Positions 59,089 to 64,000 of a stretch of DNA of 64,000 nucleotides are shown here, piece after piece. The translations under genes were made by a program, and so were the position numbers. The notes under the pieces were generated by a model. The model saw only the letters and a list, made by a program, of their open reading frames with translations. It searched no databases and was not told the origin of the DNA. Each line of letters starts with the position of its first letter. The first letter of the stretch is position 1. This stretch comes from Cercis canadensis (lineage: Eukaryota > Streptophyta > Magnoliopsida > Fabales > Fabaceae): NCBI GenBank assembly GCA_003255065.1, contig QAOA01002502.1:1-64000 (forward strand), read 5' to 3'.

Positions 59089-59665
59089 ATGGTTTGGACA
59101 AGAAGGCAACACAATAGAGTGCATCTGTCAAGGGAGCATATCCCAGTATTATTAGATGAACATGATCGCCATCTAGATGAACTTTCAGAAGCTTTTGAGT
59201 TTGTAGCTGATGTGATGACCATTGGTCCTTCTTTTGTTGTGCAATTCACAGACTTAGTGCTCTTAAACCAAACCATGGTGAGACCAATATTATTATATTA
59301 TGTGTTTTTGTAAATTATATATATTGGTTTAAATATTATTATGAATTTGGATTGCCTATTATTAGTGTATTCCTGATGCATTTGGAGCCACTCACATGGG
59401 AAAGGATGAAGGCATATGATATTTAAAGTTCGAGTTGATATCCAATTACTAGAAGGTGAGACTTATCCGCACTCCGCTATTGGTCCGTGTGACTTATAAA
59501 TTCATTGATGGAATGACCAAATTCCTTGAAGATAATGACCTAGACGAGGGGGATGCAATCTTAGTCCAATATCATGGTGGACAAGTCCTTGAATGTATTA
59601 TATATGAGAACCCATATGTTTTAAACATATGGAACAATGAAGACTCGGATCTTGTAAACATCTAG
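59089..59665 (+). pseudogene. B3-like family, copy C (probably decayed; alternative splicing possible)
   Basis: A 5'UTR intron (58936-59026, CCAAG|GTGTGC to GTTCAG) is inferred. ATG at 59089 is preferred over 59071 because MV-TR starts the other copies. First exon MVWTRRQHNRVHLSREHIPV...SEAFEFVADV...FVVQFTDLVLLNQTM ends at 59277 before GTGAGA. The second exon by homology starts at 59366 (CIPDAFGATHMGK) and holds two in-frame stops, at 59417 and about 59450. A later acceptor (ATTACTAG, exon from 59453) would avoid both. The rest is open to 59665: VRLIRTPLLVRVTYKFIDGM, TKFLEDNDLDEGDAILVQYH, LECIIYEN, a very clear B3 C-terminal block with FLEDNDLDEGD matching FV.DN.L.EGD. Transcript evidence would decide. 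Confidence 0.65.
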
Positions 59666-59979
59666 GGCAATGGCATTTAATCCATTTATTATGCCGAGAT
59701 ATAGAGTCATGTGAGATATAAAAAGATTATATATGTTATGTTGTGAAGATTGAATTTTTTATGAATAAGAAACTCAAATCAGTTTTCTATTCTCTTAGCA
59801 ATACAATGTTTGAATTTTTATTTACTAATTTATCATTACATATAAGACTAACAAATTGTTCCATGGTAGAACTTGAAACCACTATATTTTTACTAATTAT
59901 AATTAACAAAATTAAACTAAGTTAGGTTGCAATCAATTTATAATTGTGCACATATGATTTATTTTGACATTAATAAATT
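59666..59979. other. Spacer after copy C
   Basis: No gene; ends with the left 9-bp target duplication TAATAAATT of the adjoining Mutator-type element. Confidence 0.5.
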
Positions 59980-60649
59980 GGCTTAATTGCAATTTTGGTT
60001 ATCCTATTTTAACAACTTGAACTTCTTGGTCCCTCTTGTTTAAAAATAAATAATTCAGTCCCTCTATACTTGAAGATGTAAAGTTTTATGATTCATAATC
60101 TCACCGTTCAGATTGAAGAACTACGTCTTGTGAACTATCCCTACAAAATTTTAGCTTGATCGAACAGTGAATGAATCTAGATCCCTAGTTAGATGAAAAC
60201 TTCTAGTTTTGGTATTTTAGGCTGAGTCTCACTGTTGAATCGAGCTGAAATTTTGTAGGGAGATTTACNTAATCTCACCGTTCAGATTGAAGAACTACGT
60301 CTTGTGAACCATCCCTACAAAATTTTAGCTTGATCGAACAGTGAATTAATCTAGATCCCCAGTTAGATGAAAACTTCTAGTTTTGGTATTTTAGGCTGAG
60401 TCTCACTGTTGAATCGAGCTGAAATTTTGTAGGGAGATTTACAAGACGTAACTCTTCAATATGAACGGTGAGATTGTGAATTAGAGAACTTTACACCTTA
60501 AATTAGACTTGAGAAATTTTGGCTCAAAGATGGAATGACCAAAATTGCACATTTTATGAATATAGAGGGACTAAATTGTTTATTTTTAAACAAGAGAGAC
60601 CAAAAAGTTCAAGTTGTTAAAATAGAATGACCAAAATTGTAATTAAGCC
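59980..60649. mobile_element. Mutator-type non-autonomous foldback element with 9-bp target duplication
   Basis: The ends GGCTTAATTGCAATTTTGG and CCAAAATTGTAATTAAGCC are inverted repeats that continue inward for at least 85 bp, and the inner part (CTCACCGTTCAGATTGAAG versus CTTCAATATGAACGGTGAG) extends the arms to over 200 bp. Perfect 9-bp direct repeats TAATAAATT flank it at 59971-59979 and 60650-60658, the Mutator superfamily hallmark. There is no transposase. About 173 bp (60096-60268) are repeated after the N at 60269, so the real element is probably near 500 bp. Confidence 0.85.
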
Positions 60650-61584
60650 TAATAAATTTTGTCTCTAAAGCTCTCTTTAATTTTAGTTAATTCTTGGAAT
60701 ATTTTATTTGCCAATTGTAGTTTTAATTCATATAAGAAAATATCTTATGAAATCTGCTGAATAGGAATTAATTTGAAAATTTTTTATGCTATTCATAGTA
60801 ATAAATAATATAACATTTTATATATACTAACTCTTTTTGAAATTTATGAACATAAAATTTTTATTCATAAGTTTTAAGGTGATGTTCAAAAAATATTATT
60901 AATAGAGAAGTTTAGATGAATAAGTATAAGAAAAATGAAAGAGCAATATTCCATAATTAAAGCTAAATTGATGTGTATATATTTTTGAAAATAAAAGCTG
61001 AATTCATGTGTCTATATTTTTTAAAATTATTTTAATTTTAATTTTGGCTGAATTAATATTCTAGAATATCCATGATTTATATAGAACTAAGCCTAGTATA
61101 ATTAAGTTTATAGAGAGTTCTTTAGGGGTGGCACACACACCCACACAAGTTTTGGTTTCTTGATTATGCCTTTGTTCTTTTATATTGTAGCCAACGTTTA
61201 TCTTTTAAAGTAAAACCAGAATTTTGATTATAAATATAAAGTTATTTTATATCAAAGAGGCAAATATAGTTATTTTTCTTATCAAATCGAAATCTCATGA
61301 TTATTGGTAAAATGGAGAAATTTTGAGGTATTAGGTAGTCAAACATTTTCCTTATTTCCAAACATAATTCCATGAATTATATAGTGCTAATTTCAATCAA
61401 TGAATAAGAAATGATTATTTCCTTATATGGTGCTCCTTATTAAAGTTTCTAATTTCTTTATATTGTGCTGCTTAAGATTGATTCTAATTTGATACATAGA
61501 ATAGGAAATGACTAATCCTAGCACAATATTACAGTGACTTATTTGGAGGCGGCACACACACACCAAACTAACGTTGGGTGCCAA
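60650..61584. other. Spacer between copies C and D
   Basis: Contains blocks shared with the other spacers: 61045-61150 matches 58650-58800, and 61190-61500 matches 55790-56030. No gene. Confidence 0.5.
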
Positions 61585-61593
61585 TATAAAGGG
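61585..61593 (+). promoter_or_regulatory. TATA box and conserved start region of copy D
   Basis: Identical to copy C over GCCAATATAAAGGGGAGGCA; a 5'UTR intron follows (61681-61775, ATCGAG|GTGTGC to AATAG). Confidence 0.6.
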
Positions 61594-61776
61594 GAGGCAA
61601 CCCATTCGAATTTTGTGCCAAACAATATTGCATCTTAACAGATTAAACTTCTAGACGTTTTGCAACTTCTCCAAATCGAGGTGTGCATTTTTTCTTCTCT
61701 ATTTCATCTATTCATCATCTATTTATATTTCAACTCCTCATCCTCTATTTCTGTTATTGCATACCCTTATAATAGA

Positions 61777-62454
61777 ATGGTGAGGACACGAGACATGTGT
61801 TCAAGCGAAGATTTGCCCAAGGAGGTTTTGCCATTCATTCTTAGTGAAAATGAATGGGCTGGAATTCAAGAATCATGTGCTTTTCTAGAGACAAAAATTA
61901 CTATGAATTTTTCATTTTCTGTTCAAATAGCATCTAATATGTTTTCAACCAGAAAATTGGTCACATTGGTATCATGTATTTTATTCAATTTGAATTTTTT
62001 TAATTACATAATTATTAACAATAACTTTTGTGAATTATGTTTAGCCAATACTGGATGCATTTGTGAATTATGTTTAGCCGCTGGGTTTACTTCATTTCAA
62101 GTTTGGCGATGGTTTTGCNTACTATGAATTTTTCATTTGCTGTTCAAATAGCATCTAATATGTTTTCAACCAAAAAATTGGTCACATTGGTATCATGTAT
62201 TTTATTCAATTTGAATTTTTTTAATTACATAAGTATTAACAATAACTTTTCTGAATTATGTTTAGCCAATACTGGATGCATTTGTGAATTATGTTTAGCC
62301 GCTGGGTTTACTTCATTTCAAGTTTGGCGATGGTTTTGCCAAATTCATGGAGGAGAATCAAGCTCAGGAGGAGGATGCTGTTATCTTTGAGCAGCTTGGT
62401 GGAAAAGTACTCCTTTATGCAATTTTATCAAATCATGTTCATCTCATTGATTAG
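61777..62454 (+). pseudogene. B3-like family, copy D (partly doubled by an assembly join)
   Basis: ATG at 61777, one base after an inferred AATAG acceptor: MVRTRDMCSSEDLPKEVLPF, then SCAFLETKITMNFSFSVQIA and SNMFSTRKL, aligning with the other first exons. The stretch 61900-62118 is repeated after the N at 62119, so exon 1's end and the intron appear twice. The second exon by homology begins at 62266 (PILDAF) with an in-frame TAG shortly after. An acceptor directly at that TAG (GTTTAG, exon from 62299) would open the frame to 62451: LHFKFGDGFAKFMEENQAQE, EDAVIFEQLGGKVLLYAIL, the B3 C-terminal block. Whether it is functional depends on splicing and on resolving the join. Confidence 0.6.
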
Positions 62455-63057
62455 TATATTATAACGATCTAAAGATAGGTTACATATATAGTTGATTTTA
62501 AGCATGTTTCCTTTATATTGAAAATTGTCATTTCCAATGTTTTAGCCAAAGCCTGTCAATAGAACTATGTTATTGGCGAAACTTGAAAACTTGACATCCA
62601 TATCCTTATTAGTTAATGATGCCGATTATAATTTAAGTATTTTGTGATTCCTTGATATACGCTTTTGATTTTTTTTTAAAATCTTTTGTTGAATTAAATT
62701 GTTACTTTCGAATAAAAATACATCCCTTATAAATAATTGTTTATAAATCATAAAGAATGATATTGTTTTAATTTTTGAAAAATAGTAGGCTATGTAATTG
62801 TACAAATCTTTTTGAATCCATTTGAAGAATTGCACCAAATAGTCCTTATTTGAAATCAAAGTTCTTAAAGCCAATTGAATTTATTCTATTTTTTAAAATG
62901 GAAATTCTACAATTGGAAAGGCAACTAATAACCTTTGTCTTTATGTATAAATTTGTTTAAATCATTCTATTTATAACATTTACAATGTAGTTTCCTAATT
63001 TTTACACAACAAGGTCATCTTTGTTTATTTTTGTACTTCGTTTATATTTTTTCTTTT
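62455..63057. other. AT-rich intergenic sequence, no gene
   Basis: Nothing recognised before the LTR at 63058. Confidence 0.55.
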
Positions 63058-63367
63058 TGTAGATACCCAATATCTGGCCCAATATCACTAGAACCATCCA
63101 GCCAGAGTTCCATACCAACAAACTGATATATGCCTCCCACATCCTCTAGTCTCATGTATAAATACCCCTTCCAGGACAGGTATGGGGACTTTTTCGCTAG
63201 AACCCAATATAACATTTTCATTAGCTCGAAAATAACTAACTTAAGCATTGGAGCTTGGGTCATACACCCATTTCTAGGCTTTTCTTTGTTTGTAGGCCCA
63301 GAATAGGTGCATCGTGTTCTCCAGTCTCACGTGCTAGTCTCGTGCTGGTCCAAAATAGGCATCGTCA
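63058..63367 (+). repeat. 5' LTR of the right-edge Tat element
   Basis: About 310 bp with TG...CA ends; the right end is set two bases before the primer site. Confidence 0.6.
63157..63164 (+). promoter_or_regulatory. TATA box in the right-edge LTR
   Basis: TATAAATA 100 bp into the LTR, in the usual U3 position. Confidence 0.55.
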
Positions 63368-64000
63368 TTTGGCGCCATCTGTGGAAAATTTTTTCCTTCC
63401 TTCCCAAGAAACAAATCTCATTGTGCGATCCTACTTTGACCGTTATGGACCTCTCTAAACAGCCCGAACACCCACCTTGCGCATCCGAGAGTACTCCCCC
63501 ACCTGCAAGACCCCATTTCCAACTAGACACCACCAGGAAGTTGCCACCGTCTCCCATTCGCTGAGCTCCTCACAGTCCAGGAACCTCCCAGGAATCCCCC
63601 GTGCGGGATAGCGCCCAACAGGCTACCCTATCTTTCTTGCTTCAGGAAATCCAAGCCCTCAAGTAAGAAAGAGCGGCAGACAAAGCCGAGATCGGGGAGC
63701 TGAAAAGGTTTCAGCAGCACAGCAACTCACTAAAGGAAACTCCTGTCCGAGAAGGACCTCCGCCACCTCGAGTTTCCCTCCAGGAAACACCATCCCCGAC
63801 CAGGCGTCAGAGAAGCCACCCAACAGAGGAAGTCATTGAGAGTCAATTTTCTTTTCGAGCCCAAAGCCGAAGAGCTCCCCTGCAAGCATCCCTTCCCAAT
63901 CAACCTTCACCATTGAGCGGGGACAAGCAGAAGCAAGCTATTAAACATCCATTTACCGAGAACATTATGAATTTCCCTTTGCCGAGCAACTTTAAGCAGC

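Larger units (their letters stand above)
63058..64000 (+). mobile_element. 5' end of a Tat-lineage Ty3/gypsy element running off the right edge
   Basis: LTR 63058-63367 (TGTAGATACC...CATCGTCA), a TATA box at 63157-63164, primer site TGGCGCCATCTGTGG at 63370, then GC-richer leader and gag-like sequence ending at the window edge with AIKHPFTENIMNFPLPSNFK, which matches the HPF...I...PLP..FK start of Tat-lineage gag. The element continues beyond the window, so completeness cannot be judged; the visible leader/gag part carries breaks. Confidence 0.8.

Noticed and set aside
61900-62338. Biological tandem duplication of the first exon end of B3-like copy D
   Set aside because: The two copies meet at a single N, the same pattern as seven other joins; an assembly artefact is more likely.

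Overview
This window is nuclear DNA from a flowering plant, most likely a eudicot. The evidence is the AT-rich intergenic sequence, canonical GT/AG introns, nested Ty3/gypsy retrotransposons with LTRs, hAT, CACTA and Mutator-type DNA transposons, an endogenous plant pararetrovirus fragment, a plant-mobile-domain gene, and a long degenerate array related to the plant telomere repeat CCCTAAA. No species can be named from the sequence alone. No rRNA gene, tRNA gene or CRISPR array was recognised.

Layout. Positions 1-5.9 kb hold the 3' end of a Tat/Athila-clade Ty3/gypsy element whose LTR was later hit by two solo LTRs of a second family. Positions 7.0-9.5 kb and 16.6-20.9 kb hold two inverted remnants of another Ty3/gypsy family, the first interrupted by a caulimovirid fragment. 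Between them lie a papain-like cysteine protease pseudogene (11.0-12.3 kb), a copia 5' end (13.1-14.1 kb), a CACTA transposase remnant (14.1-15.7 kb) and an LTR-like unit (15.7-16.4 kb). Positions 21.0-24.5 kb are a hAT element with terminal repeats and a near-match 8-bp target duplication, followed by a second, RICESLEEPER-like hAT pseudogene (24.8-26.5 kb). Positions 29.6-45.6 kb are a textbook nest: an 11.3-kb Athila-type element (31967-43270, minus strand, 5-bp target duplication GCAGG) sits inside a plus-strand chromovirus-type Ty3/gypsy element. Positions 46.6-52.5 kb hold a LINE-endonuclease-like fragment, a foldback MITE, a plant-mobile-domain pseudogene and, just upstream of it, about 1.35 kb of degenerate telomere-like repeat. 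Positions 54-62.5 kb hold a tandem gene cluster. The right edge is the 5' end of a Tat-lineage retrotransposon running out of the window.

The most interesting content is a family of very small B3-like genes. Four copies lie in tandem on the plus strand (54.0-55.2, 56.9-57.7, 58.8-59.7 and 61.6-62.5 kb). Two more first-exon copies lie on the minus strand (27.1-28.7 and 45.6-45.9 kb), on either side of the nested retrotransposons. All share one plan: a TATA box, a probable 5'UTR intron, a first coding exon of about 60 codons starting M-V-x-x-R or similar, a second intron, and where present a second exon resembling the C-terminal half of a plant B3 DNA-binding domain. Copy A (54673-55212) reads as an intact 153-residue protein once its 78-bp intron is removed; the others show varying decay.

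A caution on the assembly: the window contains eight single-N positions, and each is flanked by near-identical direct duplications of about 16 to 430 bp. These are best read as contig ends or haplotypes that failed to merge, so apparent local duplications at these points (including in B3-like copy D, the protease pseudogene and the mobile-domain gene) should not be taken as biology.
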